A stretch of 64,000 nt of DNA, taken from assembly GCA_016987375.1 (NCBI GenBank), contig PJRA01000216.1, positions 1,944,737 through 2,008,736 on the forward strand, read 5' to 3'. Shown in pieces: positions 1-11,848 of this stretch. The DNA comes from Brachionus koreanus (taxonomy: Eukaryota > Rotifera > Eurotatoria > Ploima > Brachionidae). The notes under the pieces were generated by a model. It had not been told where the DNA came from and ran no database searches. It saw only the letters and a list, made by a program, of their open reading frames with translations. The position numbers and the translations under genes were made by a program. The number at the start of each line of letters is the position of its first letter. The first letter of the stretch is position 1.

Positions 1-1247
1 TAAAAAACTTAAATTTTAAATTTTAAATGTCGAAATCCAATTAGTAAATCTTTATATATATAATATTTAAGGAACAAACAAATTAGCATAAGGTTTATTT
101 ATAAAAAAAAAAATAAGGCGACATCGCTTAGCGTTTTCAAAAGACTTTTTTTCAAAAAAAAAAATTTAAAGTCAAGTCAAAAGTCTTTAACTTTATGACT
201 TTTGAATAACTCTGGTTTTGATTGAAAAATCCGAATTCATTAACCGAATTAGACCGAATTTTCCTTTAACACTAGAAGCACCAAACGAGTCAAAATGACT
301 CTTTAGGAAATTTTTAAATCTTGGTATCTTTTGAATAGTTTTTTCAAATTAATATATCTTTTTTGATTTATGTAAATTTAAAAATTTTCTTTTAAAAATG
401 ATATTACATTATAAAATTATTATAAAATATTTTTGAATTAAAAAAATGTGAAAAAATGCTTGGTGTTTCTACTGTTAATTAAAATATGGTTAGCTCATAA
501 TGGACTTAATAAAAAATACTTTAGTTTAATTTTTGTTTTGTATTGATAGCTTAGGCAGAGGGCTTTCATTATCATGCTTATCTGAGCTATTTGGTTTCTT
601 GGTTTCTTGTGAAAATTTAATTTAGTGCATTTACCCATTTAGGCAATAGGTAATTTTTCGGACTTTTTACAAAAACATAAATTTTTACCACATTGATGAG
701 GTCCTATGAAAAAAGTAATGCTATTTTCGGAATCCTAAATATTTTTTCTACCTAAATGCTGCTTTAAGACAAAATTTTATTTTTGTTAAGCCGTATAATT
801 CAATCAAAAAATAATTCATCCCATTTACATATTAAATAATTGCCCCATCTTGCTATAATTACAATCAAATATTTGATTATGAGACTTAAAAATTTAATTT
901 TTAATTAAAATTTTTAGAGTAAAAATTAATCATAAAAATTTTTGAAAAATATACATTTTTTATTTGGCAAAATTTTATCAATTTTTAATGCAATCATTTA
1001 TTGACTGTGTAAGTAGATTACTAAATGAATTAATTCTGTTGTTGTAACAGAAAATTAAAGACAAATTTAGTATCAAATCAAATTACAAAAAAATCAATTC
1101 GAGCTAAAATGTGAAGGTCATTTACAAGATTTATTTGAATTAATCCATTTTAAAGTTCAATGACGACTTGAATTTAGAAATTAACTTTTATAACCTAAAC
1201 TGATCGAATAGAAATCGCACTAAAATAGAATATTCAAAAGTAAAAGA
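1..1247. other. Intergenic DNA upstream of cdt1 copy 1
   Basis: AT-rich DNA without a supported gene. It holds one TTAA-flanked inverted-repeat element (266-478). From about base 15 it is the left part of the duplicated block that recurs 20,744 bp downstream. The block boundary lies within 14 bp of the window edge, so it cannot be judged confidently here. Confidence 0.7.
266..478. mobile_element. TTAA-flanked MITE, family 1 (213 bp)
   Basis: It starts TTAACACTAGAAGCACCAA and ends with the imperfect inverted form (TTGGTGTTTCTACTGTTAA). It has no coding capacity. TTAA at both ends, with ends of CACTAG type, resembles non-autonomous piggyBac-like elements; that family assignment is inference. 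Related copies are at 3824, 21010, 24568 and 39262. Confidence 0.8.
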
Positions 1248-2984
1248 ATGTCTCAAGCTCGAGTTACAGACTTTTTTGCTACGCGTAAGCGCAATCGTTT
1301 TAATCAGGACGAAATTTTATTGAATAAACAAAAAAAATCCCATCAATTAGTTGAATCTTCGGACTCGAAGTCAGACGAAATAGCTCAAATAAAGGAAAAG
1401 TTGGCCCAGGTGGCAGCCTCTAGCGAACGCTGTCTCAGGTCTCGCACTAAACTGGAAAATGACAAGAAAGAGGAAGCACCACCTGCGCCCGTCAAGCGAA
1501 GCAAAAAGAAGGAGCAGCTCGAAGCATTGAAAGCTAAAATGAACCGCCTTGACGAAAAAATATCCAAAGTGGTTCATCAAGAGCCAGAAACCGAAAAAAC
1601 TGAGACAAAAGAAAAAAAAAAGCTCAACAAGGCCGAACTGAAACAAAAAATTGAACAATTCAACAAAAATCTCCTTCAAATTCAACAAAATGAGGAAAAA
1701 GCTGAAACTAAAACTGAGATCAAAGAATCAGAAAAACCAATACCAGCTTATGAAAAATTTAAAGACCTCGCTGATGAGCACCTAGATCCAACAACCACTC
1801 TTACTTTGCCAAAATCTTACTCTTTACTATTGGACTCGTTCAAAGGCAGTGATACAATCGTTAAATTCTTATTCAATCGAGATGAGATATGTACTTTTCT
1901 TAAGCTAAAAATGGGAATTCAAAACATAACCAAGCACACGTTTAATTTGAAGCATTTGGCTCAAATAAAACACGTGTACCAAGAAGCCTATTTGTATAAA
2001 CAAGAGAAAATATTTATAGATTTTAAGAATGACTATCATTTGATAATTTCGCCCAATATGGACGAAATAGAAACAAACAAAGACACCAATCTTAAACAGT
2101 TTACACCTATGGTTCTTTTAAAACGATTAAAAAAATTCAAGCTTAATTTGTTTAGTATTGTGAAAAGATTACATCAAGAATTTTTGAATTCGATTGGAAT
2201 AACTGATATTCCACTAGAGAATATTAAGAGATGGCATCAGAAATTTGATTTGGAAAATTTGCCCGAAATAAGCGAAAGCGAGCTGCCCAAAGCACCAGTA
2301 GACCAGTCAATCAAGTGCAAGACGGGCAAAGAACTGTTGAACATAGCCAAAGATATATACAGTTCAAGGGTTCGTAAAGCTAAAAGTTCAAAATAAATTT
2401 TTATGAATTTTTTTTTGATTTAGGTCCAAGATGCCATTAAAAACACAATTGTTCCGAATGAGGAAAAGCCGGCTATTCAAAAACCAAAGAAAGAACCGGA
2501 TGTTGCATTGAATCCGGACCAAAAAGTCATTAATAAACTAAAAGAGAAAAAAGAAACAAATTATAACGCTTTATTGGATAAGATACGTGCCAAAGAAAAA
2601 CAAAAAGCTCTCGAAAACATGATCATAAACAACGATAAAGAAAAAATGACTACTAAATACAATAGTTATAAAGATCTTATTCGCTTTTTGCTATTTTTTT
2701 ATCAATCGGAAAAAAAGTCTACTCTTGAAATGGATAAAGTGTGTAAAAAAGCCGCCGATAGTACTAAAGGTGGCTTAAATGAACTTGAGTGTCGCGAACT
2801 AATTGCCGAAATGTCCAACGATTCCAAAGATGTTAATCTGTTTATTAATGCAGAGAGCGGTAAAAAATGGCTTAATATAATAAAAGTTCGAAATGTACAG
2901 TATTTGCAGATGGACAAAAATTTTCATCTAAATGACCTCAATTCAATGGCTGATAAAGCTATTGAAGCACTCAAGTCAAGCTAG
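1248..2984 (+). CDS. cdt1: DNA replication licensing factor Cdt1, copy 1
   Basis: Cdt1 loads the MCM2-7 helicase onto origins with ORC and Cdc6, and is restrained by geminin and by PCNA/CRL4-Cdt2 degradation. The protein begins with a textbook PIP degron, QARVTDFF, followed by basic residues, as in animal Cdt1. A geminin-binding domain follows at about residues 165-255 (PAYEKF, KSYSLLLDSF, DTIVKFL, AQIKHVYQEAY). A lysine-rich coiled region lies between. The first exon stays open to a TAA at 2394-2396. The gene continues in frame after a short intron, best placed at 2370-2423 (donor GTTCGT, acceptor TTTAG). A GTAAAG donor at 2374 with an acceptor at 2430 also closes the frame. The second exon encodes the MCM-binding C-terminal region and ends at 2984. 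Predicted length is about 560 aa, close to the human protein. The ATG at 1248 is chosen because the degron must be N-terminal. The gene is duplicated at 21992. Confidence 0.93.
2374..2423 (+). other. cdt1 intron (approximate)
   Basis: The two coding exons are both in the phase of 1248 but are separated by a stop. A TTTTTTTGATTTAG acceptor precedes GTCCAAGATGCC. A donor at 2370 keeps phase 0; a donor at 2374 requires the acceptor after CCAAG at 2430. The sequence alone does not decide between them. The same ambiguity exists in copy 2. Confidence 0.6.
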
Positions 2985-3823
2985 TTTGTGTTTAATTTTT
3001 GCTGAAATGTTTTTTTTTTTTTAATTTTTTTGTTTATGAATTCAATTTTCTTAGAAAATATTGGTTTTTTTTTATTTTTTTTTTTTAATTGAGAATCTTC
3101 ATCTCTCAATTTAGTTTAGATTTAATTTTTTTGGATCAATTTTTTATCTTGGTTTAAGTGATAATCATAATAAACTGTGATTTTGATACAGACTTTTTAT
3201 ACTTATAATTTTATGGGAATGAACAGCAGGATTTAAATTTGTATCAATAAATACAATTATATTTGTCTTATTCTATATGTTAATAAAATTCAATTTTTGT
3301 ATTTTTTTATTTTATTTATTTCAGAAAACACCTGTATGGGTGATGTATAAAAGAAAAAACACGGAAAAAAAATCAAAATCCTTTTTTTTAAGTAAAAATT
3401 CTTTCATTTTTTTAGCAGTACCGTCTACGAGTTTTTTTTAAAATCATAATTCCCAAAATTTTATTTAAAAAATGAGATTTCTGCATTGATTTAACGATCG
3501 ATCTATTCACAAAAATCAGGAAAAAGCATTAAAATTTAACTTTTAAGCCTAAAAAAGACAATTTTTCAGTTCATTTCTTTTGTCAAAACCAAGCAGATTT
3601 TTTTTGTCAAATATTGTCATTGTTAGATGAGCAAATGGAATATATAAAATTATCGGTCTAAAAATTTTACTGATTAAATAATAATGTTTATCAGATTTTA
3701 TTTTTTTAATAGCTGTATCTGTATCCAGAAAGTTCGCCTTCAAAATGAAATTTAAAAAAAAAATAATTAAAATAAGGTTAATTGAAATAAAGTAAAAAAA
3801 TGAAAAAAAAAGATTAAATAAGT

Positions 3824-4058
3824 TTAACACTAGAAGCACCAAGCATTTTTCACGTTTTACAAAAATAAATATATCAAAAATATTTCATGAAAAAACCATA
3901 ATATTTTTATTAAGTAATATCATTTTTTGAAAAAAAGTTTTAAAATCTACATAAATCAAAAAAGATATATTATTTTGAAAAATCTATTCAAAAAATAGGA
4001 GGATTTAAAAATTTTTCAAACAAGTCTTGTTTGACTTGTTTGATGCTTCTAGTGTTAA
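3824..4058. mobile_element. TTAA-flanked MITE, family 1 (235 bp)
   Basis: Bounded by TTAACACTAGAAGCACCAA and GATGCTTCTAGTGTTAA, with TTAA on both sides. It is non-coding and the best-preserved ends of the family are seen here. An inner motif ACAAGTCTTGTTTGACTTGT lies next to the right end. Confidence 0.85.
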
Positions 4059-4413
4059 ATAAAATACAGAATAAAGAAAATTAAAATCAATGTATTGAAA
4101 TGGCTTAAGGTTGAAAATGTTTAAATATTTTATATTTAATGAAAAAAAAAGAGAAAATGTAAAGTAGATATTGTACAATTAAGTAGGATTTGTGATATAT
4201 CTTGATTGGAAACATTCTTAATATTCTTCTACCAGTTTGATGGCTAATCTAACAGAATGACTCAGTCTTGACATATCTTTCACCCAAAAAGTTGATTCGA
4301 AACTGTTAGTAGTTTAAGTAGGTTTAAGGTAATAATGATGAAAGGAATGCTGTATTTCAGATTCAAAATAGATCTAACAGCTCAGTTATGAATAAACTGT
4401 AACTGTCATTATA

Positions 4414-4562
4414 TACCATCAACTTTGTAACTTTTTGAGAAGAGACTGAGAATTTATCAAAAAATAATTTAATATAAAATATATCTTATAAATAATAAAT
4501 TTTGAACATCCACCTCAGCCTCAGCGTATGTCTCATCTGAAAAAGTTACAAAGTTAATGGCA
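4414..4562. repeat. Foldback / inverted-repeat element
   Basis: A left arm at 4414-4450 and a right arm at 4531-4562 are inverted copies sharing the core AACTTTGTAACTTTTT. The interior is AT-rich and non-coding. It could be a MITE or a foldback element; no target duplication was identified. The second copy is at 25158-25306 within the duplicated block. Confidence 0.55.
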
Positions 4563-5255
4563 TCACTGTATTCTATTAATTTCAGTTTCTGATAAAAATT
4601 TGAAACTGGGAATATGGTATAAAATTAAGTCAAAAGTTTATCAATTTATAAATTATTTATTTATTTATTTTATTTATTTTAAAAATAATTTAGGCGAAGC
4701 CTTGGCCGGTTGGAATGGAGACTTTGTCCTTCCTTTCAGCCACATGATTGATTTTTGATGTTGCACAATGTTGCAAAATAACAAAAAAGTTAATTTAGAT
4801 TGAGTTTAGCGTTTAAATTTTAAAATGTTAGAAAAGAAATTTACAATTAATATTAATTTATGTTAAAGAATTAAAAACTAATTATGTAAACTTTAAGTTG
4901 AAAGAATTTATGAAATTGGTGCTATTTTAAGGAAAAAATCGAACGGAGTAGTGAATTTTTTTTGGTTATTTACATTGTAATTACGCAAATCTTCATGGAT
5001 TTGACTGTGGGTAAGACGACTAAGAACGAAATTTTTAAATAATTTATTGTATCTTTTTTCTAGCAATTCAATTTTCATATTATTGTGCATAAAAAAGCTT
5101 TTGTATCATAATTCATAATTATTGTTTTGTTAACAAACTATGTCAAAAGTTTATCAATTTATAAATTATGTGCATCATAATATTGATTTTAACTGGATAT
5201 TCTAAATGACCTTCAGTTTTTTAATTATGTTTTAATATTGATTTTTTTTTTTGGT

Positions 5256-5264
5256 TATAAAAAT
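5256..5264 (+). promoter_or_regulatory. TATA box of histone H4 copy 1
   Basis: TATAAAAAT lies about 80 bp before the H4 start codon, a normal position for a histone promoter with a short leader. The same sequence is at 26000-26008 in copy 2. Confidence 0.6.
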
Positions 5265-5278
5265 AGCTACTTACCTGA

Positions 5279-5650
<372 letters not shown>

Positions 5651-5688
5651 TTTTATTGAATTATCACACATTATTACTAAAACACCCC

Positions 5689-5704
5689 GGCCCTTTTCAG
5701 GGCC
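5689..5704 (+). terminator. Histone mRNA 3' stem-loop, copy 1
   Basis: GGCCCTTTTCAGGGCC forms a perfect six-base-pair stem with a four-base TTTC loop, flanked by ACACC and AAACAC. This is the SLBP-binding structure that directs 3' processing of replication-dependent histone mRNAs. Confidence 0.92.
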
Positions 5705-5734
5705 AAACACTTTTTATACATAAAGCAGATTAAA

Positions 5735-7389
5735 TAAATAATATAAAAATTTAAATTATATTAAATTAATTAACCATTAAATTCTACTAAACAGTGAAAT
5801 CAAATGTTCTCAACATAAGCGATATAAGTATGCAAATATAGCCTTCGTTTTATTGAACAAAAATTAGATTCTTTATTAAGTTAATTTGTAATTGATTTAT
5901 ATAACTATTTTTTCTCAACCAATTATTAACTAAAGCTAAAATAAAATTTACCTAAATTTTTAAATTTTATGATTAGAATAAAAATGAATACTATTTTAAT
6001 TTACTAATTTAAAATAATTTTGTCAGTTAAACAAATTTTAATTTTTATCAAAAACTTTATAGTTTAATTTTTCATATTTTTTAATATTTCAAAAAACTTC
6101 CACTTTTTTAATAAGCTTGTTGGATCATTGCTCTAAAAAAGCACTTATTTTGATTTTGTTGAATATCTTTGATGAAATAATTAAATAGTTATGAATTATT
6201 AAATTATTTTGAAGAAAGTTTTATTTAATAGATTAATGAAAATCATGGAAATGAAGAACTAGAAATTGTTTCTAAAAAACTAATAGCCAAAAATTGAGCT
6301 TTTGGCCACTTGTTCGAAACAAAATAAATCACTCTTGTCTAGGTTGAAGAAAAAAGAACATTTAAACATTGAAAGATGTAGTATGTATACATCCCGAAAG
6401 AAATTATCTATCTTGAAGTATTTTTTTTTCTTCACTCTTTGTGGATCATAGGGTCATTACTTTTTTTTTCCACTCAAGTCGATCTTTCGCCTTCACCCTT
6501 TGTTTTTCCTCATGTTATTACCATTTCGATGAGCTCTTTGGTGATTGTTGACCTCCATGTTACTGATGGTCTTCCTACTTTACGTCGCCTTTGTCATGTC
6601 CATTGAAGGCTTTTTTTGGTATTCTTTTTTCTTTTATTCTAAGTACATGTCCAAGTCATCTTAATCTTTTGCTCTTAATGCATCGACTCAATGGCTCTGA
6701 ATTTTTTGTTTTTTATAGTTCAGCATTTGACAGTGTCTCAGGTCAGTGTATCTCCAGAATCCTTCGCAGACTTCCAGTATGGAAGATATTCAGACTTCTT
6801 TTGTCACATGTTATGAAGAAAATTAAATGTATACCGAAAGAAATTATGTATTTTGAAGTATTCAATTTATAATAATCTATTAAATGAATAGTCAGAAAAG
6901 TCAGAAATAAAATAATAGCGCGAAATTATTTTATCTCTCCAAATAAAATTATGGAATTAAAACAAGAAATCATTTACTTATCGATCGAACCACTAAACAG
7001 TTGTTTCTAAGTAATTTGGATGATTGTAAAAATCACTTGTTTGCAGATTAACGAATTAAGTTGCTCTTAATTTTGCTTGACTAGATAAATTAAACGTGTG
7101 TTGACAGAAACAAAGATTGTAATAATTAAAAATTTTCAAATTTATTTAAAATTTTAAATAATTTATTTAAAATGAACTTTAATGCACATTTTACATTTAC
7201 ATATTATTATTGATATTTTTATTTCTGATATTCTGTTTTGTTTTTAATCATTTTTAATCTTTCAATCTCTGAACTTTATTTTATATTTGTGAAAAAATAA
7301 AAATTGAAAAAATTTTAAATCTAAATCTTCCAAATTTATTTTATTTTTGTTCTAATTTTTTTATAATTCACTAGATAATTAGAAATATA
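5735..7389. other. Intergenic DNA with a LINE remnant
   Basis: AT-rich spacer between H4 and the DARS2 gene. The only recognisable content is the reverse-transcriptase C-terminal remnant at 6510-6806. The remainder shows no coding signal. Confidence 0.6.
6510..6806 (-). pseudogene. Non-LTR retrotransposon (LINE) fragment, RT C-terminal region
   Basis: The minus strand reads through the familiar end of LINE endonuclease/reverse-transcriptase polyproteins: FHTGSLRRILEIH, then KSKRLR-stop-LGHVLRIKEKRIPK, then after a frame change RRKVGRPSVTWRSTITKEL. Stops fall where family members have tryptophan (before PETL, in AEL-KTK, and before LGHVLR). One frameshift occurs in the glycine/arginine-rich segment. 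It is a dead 5'-truncated copy, and no element boundaries are visible. Confidence 0.8.
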
Positions 7390-9360
7390 CTATTCGGTTC
7401 CTTTACAAATTAGATTATAGTAATCAAGTTCCTCTTGTGGTACATTACTTGGAGCTGAACTCATGAGATCTCTTCCTGCTTGATTTTTAGGAAATGCAAT
7501 TACATTTCGAATATTTTGCGTTCCGCATAAACAAGCGATAAATCGATCTAATCCTATGGCGATTCCGCCATGTGGCGGTGCACCATAACTGAGTGCTTCA
7601 ATCAAATGATTCAATTTACTAGTGTCTTCTTTTAAGATGTTTTCTAATACATGACGTTGTAGCTCTGAGTTATGGATGCGAATAGAGCCTCCAGCTACTT
7701 CGTTTCCATTCAAAACTAAATCATAATGCAAACCAATGACTGACTCCAAGTCTCGAGATTCTTTGACAAGATTCAAATGCTCATCAATGGGAGCAGTAAA
7801 TGGATGATGGGTACTTTTCCATCGGTTATTCTCTTCATTCCAAGTAAATAACGGGAAATCAACTACCCATACGAAATTGAAAATTTTCGGATCTCTTAAC
7901 AAAATTGCTTTATCGCCTTTAAGTTTTAAATTTTTTTCATCTATTTTATCAGCTAAATTCAATCTCAGTTTTCCCATTATTTCCAAAGCTTTATTTTTGT
8001 TACAAGAACACAATAAAATACAGGTATCTTCATCGTCTAGTCTCATCTCTGCAATAAGTTTGTTTTTAAAATCTGTTTTTAAATGTTTAGCAATATTAGT
8101 GACATCAGAATCTTTTATAGCCATAAAAGTAAAGGTATCTTTATCTTCTGTTTCGACAAAATTTGTCGCCTCAAATATTTCTTTAAATAATTTTTCGATT
8201 TCTTTTAAGGTCAAAATTCCATTTTCTTTTGGAATTTTGATAGCTTGAACATTGAATTTATCATTTTCCAATAAATTATCGATTCGATTAATTCCAAATG
8301 AATTTTCTTTGATTATTAGATGTGTCATATTGTTTATTTTGAGTCCAAATCTTACATCAGGTTTATCGGCACCATAAGAATCCATAGCCTCTTGGAATTT
8401 CATTCTATTAAACGGAATTTGCGGTTTTTGTTCAAATGGCCAACAATAATGAACTAAATTTTCGATTAAACTTATAATCTCTTCATCAGTCACAAAGCTC
8501 ATCTCAATATCTATTTGAGTAAATTCTGGCTGTCTCTCTGGCTTAAATGTTTCATCTCTGTAGCATTTGGCTACTTGATAATATCTATCGAATCCTGAAA
8601 CCATAAGCAATTGTTTAAATTGTTGTGGACTCTGAGTTAAGCAGTAAAATTGGCCTGGTTTGTTTGTCGGAACAATGAATTCTCTAGCTCCTCCTGGTGT
8701 TCTACGAAATAAAGTCGGAGTCTCAATATCTATAAAATTTTGTTCATTCAAAAATTGACGCGCTTTGTTTACAAAATTTGAGCGTATAATCAAATTTTGC
8801 TGCAGCTTAGCAAAACGTAGATTCAAGTAGCGGTATTTTAAACTAACCAATTCATTCGGCTGATTAAAATCTGATATTTCAAATGGAAGTTTAGAACGGC
8901 ATTCGTTTAAGACTTCAAGAGAATTGCATAACACTTCGACTGATCCAGTTTTCATTCGAGGGTTTTCTTGCCCTTGAGGTCGACGACGAACTATCCCTTT
9001 GACAGAAATAACGCTTTCTTCTTGCAATTTTTCAATCATATCTCTATTTGATTGCTGTTTTAAAAACGAATCATCTAAAACCACTTGCACAAGGCCTTTG
9101 ACATCGCGCAAAATCAGGAAATTTTTGAAGCGTTTTTTTTGTACCCAACCACACAAACTAACATTTTGTCCTTCTAGTTTGGAATCAAGCTGTCCACAAT
9201 AATGAGTTCGTGACAAATTTTTTCTAAAATTAGAATTTTGCTCAACATTGATAAAATTATTTTCAGGCGTATTTATTTGGCTACTAATGTATCTATTTAT
9301 TGTTAAATCAATGTTTGAGAATAATTTTAAGCGATTTCCCAAACATCGGCACAAAGACAT
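7390..9360 (-). CDS. DARS2: Aspartyl-tRNA synthetase, mitochondrial
   Basis: Class IIb aminoacyl-tRNA synthetase that charges mitochondrial tRNA(Asp). The single exon encodes 656 aa. The N-terminus (MSLCRCLGNRLKLF, arginine- and lysine-rich, acid-poor) looks like a mitochondrial presequence. The anticodon-binding OB fold follows (CGWVQKKRFKNFLILRD, about residues 70-150). Motif 2 is seen in CYRDE and RQPEFTQIDIEMSF near 265-285. A bacterial-type insertion domain follows. Motif 3 is GIAIGLDRFI at about 599-608. The bacterial-type architecture and presequence distinguish it from cytosolic DARS1. Most neighbours have introns; this gene has none. Confidence 0.96.
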   Translation of the reverse strand: MSLCRCLGNRLKLFSNIDLTINRYISSQINTPENNFINVEQNSNFRKNLSRTHYCGQLDSKLEGQNVSLCGWVQKKRFKNFLILRDVKGLVQVVLDDSFLKQQSNRDMIEKLQEESVISVKGIVRRRPQGQENPRMKTGSVEVLCNSLEVLNECRSKLPFEISDFNQPNELVSLKYRYLNLRFAKLQQNLIIRSNFVNKARQFLNEQNFIDIETPTLFRRTPGGAREFIVPTNKPGQFYCLTQSPQQFKQLLMVSGFDRYYQVAKCYRDETFKPERQPEFTQIDIEMSFVTDEEIISLIENLVHYCWPFEQKPQIPFNRMKFQEAMDSYGADKPDVRFGLKINNMTHLIIKENSFGINRIDNLLENDKFNVQAIKIPKENGILTLKEIEKLFKEIFEATNFVETEDKDTFTFMAIKDSDVTNIAKHLKTDFKNKLIAEMRLDDEDTCILLCSCNKNKALEIMGKLRLNLADKIDEKNLKLKGDKAILLRDPKIFNFVWVVDFPLFTWNEENNRWKSTHHPFTAPIDEHLNLVKESRDLESVIGLHYDLVLNGNEVAGGSIRIHNSELQRHVLENILKEDTSKLNHLIEALSYGAPPHGGIAIGLDRFIACLCGTQNIRNVIAFPKNQAGRDLMSSAPSNVPQEELDYYNLICKGTE

Positions 9361-9639
9361 TTTACTATTAAAGTTTAGAAAAATAAATTAAAAACTCTTA
9401 TTTCAAATTATCTAAGTTTTTATTTATTTTATTTTCTCATTCTCAGATTTAAATTAACATTGCAAAAAATTTCAAAAATGAGCTAGCAATTTTATTTTGA
9501 AGCAGGTGTTTATCAAGCATAATTTTGAAAAAATTTCCATAAATATAAAACTATTTATTATTTATTAATAAAAATTTCTAGAAATTTTTTTTGGATTTTA
9601 GTAAATAATTTAGTTTAAAATAGTAAAATTTTACAAAAT

Positions 9640-10733
9640 TTATGAAGTCATTTGTATTAATGCATCAACTGCAGCCTCTTTTACATACCCACTTGATTCA
9701 TAAACTGATTTTATTACTTCATCATCAAAAGAAGGAAACATCTCTTTGAGAGAAGCAAAATCGTTATTGTATCCTGATCTATCATTAGATGCTATAAATT
9801 AAATGAACTGTGAATTTAAAATTATTTGTGATTGAAAAAAATACCTTGAGGCAAGTCGACTATTGCTGGCTGAATTAACTGATTATTATTGATATTTAAT
9901 GGGTTTGGTGGCATTGAATTTTGAACTATTTGATGGCTTGTTCTTATTTGGTCAATGGGCTAATAAATAAATAATAATAATTATTTTTTTATAAATTAGT
10001 TTTATTTTACTGTAAAAAATAAATGTATATTGATATATCCTTCTTTTTGTTCTCCTAATCGACCACTTAAAGGTATCCATTCATCTACAAAAACTCCATC
10101 AAAAAGATTGCTTTTAAATGGATATTTTACAAAAGCTATCATTTCGTCCTCGGTAAATGATTTCTTAATTAATTTTAAGTAATTTACTTTATTTTAATTT
10201 TTTTATTAAAATGAATACTTCGTCATATATTTCAATATTTATTGAATCAACATCCGTTGGTAAATTTCTTTTAATAATAACTTTTAAAATTTAACTTTAA
10301 AGCTCAAAAAAATATCTTACAGAATAAATCGCTTCTTCCAAATAGGATTCTTACTTCCATTAAAACTAGTCGGTGTTTCTAAAACTCTAGTACCAAGCTT
10401 GAACCTTACATAAGGGTCCATTCTAGTGAGGCCATAGTTTTTGTTTAATTTTGCTTCAATAAAATCTATTTGTAATCGACCGCGGATTAAATCATTATGT
10501 TGCTCGAATGATGCAGGTAATCTAATTTGCTGATTTAATTCAGTTTGAAGTCTCTTTGCCAAAGTGTAATCTTGGTTTGTCTGAACAACTTCAGCTGAAA
10601 ATACTCGAAGAAAATCGTCCGGTAGTATTTTTGGAACAAAGGCTCGCTTTCTTAACGAATCTGATTTTTGATTTTCTTCATTTTGCAGAACTGATTTAAG
10701 ATCAGTAAATTCATTACTAAGCGATGATGCCAT
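9640..10733 (-). CDS. TOLLIP: Toll-interacting protein (Tollip)
   Basis: Endosomal adaptor that links ubiquitinated cargo to sorting and selective autophagy and dampens Toll/IL-1 signalling. Five exons join in frame: 10321-10733, 10219-10267, 10011-10163, 9845-9959 and 9640-9791 (293 aa; human about 274). An N-terminal TOM1-binding region leads into a C2 domain (RGRLQIDFIEAKL, MDPYVRFKLG, NPIWKKRFIL, VDSINIEIYDE, DEWIPLSGRLG). A linker rich in Asn and Pro follows, then a C-terminal CUE domain (LKEMFPSFDDEVIKSVYES, ending AAVDALIQMTS). Exon 1 alone reads into a stop two codons after the donor, so splicing is needed for the rest of the C2 domain. The start at 10733 gives MASSLSNEF, a plausible native N-terminus. 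Confidence 0.92.
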
Positions 10734-11189
10734 GATGAATTTATCAATAGCTTTGAAATATGAAATTCTGACAATTATTCAATGAGTCAGTTATTATGAA
10801 AAATTATAAAATATTTTATATTATGCAAGTATTTTCTGTTGTTTGGGAAAACAATTTATGTTTATATTTTGAAAAATTTAATATTTTATTATTTACGACT
10901 GATCTTAAATTTCAAATTTGCATAGATTACTAAAAAATTTCTTGCTAAATTTACTCCTATTTAGATATCTAAGAAAAGATTTTAGGGGATTTTCTATAAG
11001 ATCAAATAAAAATTTCATACCAAAATTTAAAATAATTAAAAAAATTCACAATATTAGTTTTATCTTTAACATTAGTTTTATCTGTAATTCTAAAGAATTT
11101 TTTTTATTATGGTCTTTAAAAATCTCTTTTTTTTAAACATATAAAAAATTTTAGAATTTTATATGCTTATTTTCATGGAATAAAAAGTT

Positions 11190-11244
11190 GAAGGAAAAGG
11201 AAGCACAAAGGGTCGAAAAAATCCCTCCGTGTTTTGAGCGTTAA
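11190..11244 (-). mobile_element. End of a TTAA-flanked element, family 2
   Basis: Read on the minus strand, TTAACGCTCAAAACACGGAG followed by GGATTTTTTCGACCC matches the left end of the element at 11680 (TTAACACTCAAAAACCGGAG). No partner end was found to the left, so it is probably truncated. Confidence 0.55.
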
Positions 11245-11679
11245 AATTACCTTTAACGAGTGATAAATAGAATCCGTGACTTATTATAAAAACTCTAGAA
11301 AACTCAATTATTAATAAAAATCTGAAATTAAGTAATGTAGTCAGAAAAAATATTTTCTCAGAAAATTGATTAAAATTCTTTACGTATTAAAAAAAGATAC
11401 TTAGTTTTTAAACGCTTTTTAAAAAATTTTATTTCTATAAAAAAATATTTAAGTTTAAATTTTTTAAAAAGAGTTCTCTAGAAAACTCCTCGGGCTTTCT
11501 AATGTTAGAGACTAAATTAATTAGGGCTTTATAAAAGTTGATAGCTAATCTTTTAATTACTATTCGATTTTTACATTTTGGTTTTCTTTGTTTATACTGT
11601 ATTAATATAATAAACAAAATAACTTGAAAATATTTGAAAAGAATATAAAAGTTAAGTAAAAAGATCGGTTGAAAATTAT

Positions 11680-11848
11680 TTAACACTCAAAAACCGGAGG
11701 GGTCTTTTGAACCCCTTTTGTAACTTCCTTTATTTGTTTTTTATTCAATAAATTTAATCATTTTTTTATAATTTTTTTTTCAATCNNNNNNNNNNNNNNN
11801 NNNNNNNNNNNNNNNNNNNNNNNNNNGCATCCGGTTTTTGAGTGTTAA
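11680..11848. mobile_element. TTAA-flanked MITE, family 2
   Basis: Begins TTAACACTCAAAAACCGGA and ends with the inverted TCCGGTTTTTGAGTGTTAA. The ends carry TTAA like family 1 but have a different terminal sequence. The interior is mostly AT-rich and includes a 41-N assembly gap, so true length is unknown. Confidence 0.75.
11786..11826. other. Assembly gap (41 N)
   Basis: Run of 41 undetermined bases inside the family-2 inverted-repeat element, probably caused by its repetitive, hairpin-forming ends. Confidence 1.

Noticed and set aside
3549..3842. Hydrophobic 97-codon minus-strand frame (also at 24293)
   Set aside because: Composition follows poly-A/T runs and it overlaps the end of a MITE; duplicated only because the block is duplicated.
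6591..6872. 93-codon plus-strand open frame
   Set aside because: It is the antisense of the LINE remnant; the minus strand carries the recognisable RT motifs.
10918..11136. 72-codon plus-strand frame
   Set aside because: Phe/Lys/Ile/Asn-only composition typical of AT-rich noise; no homology pattern.
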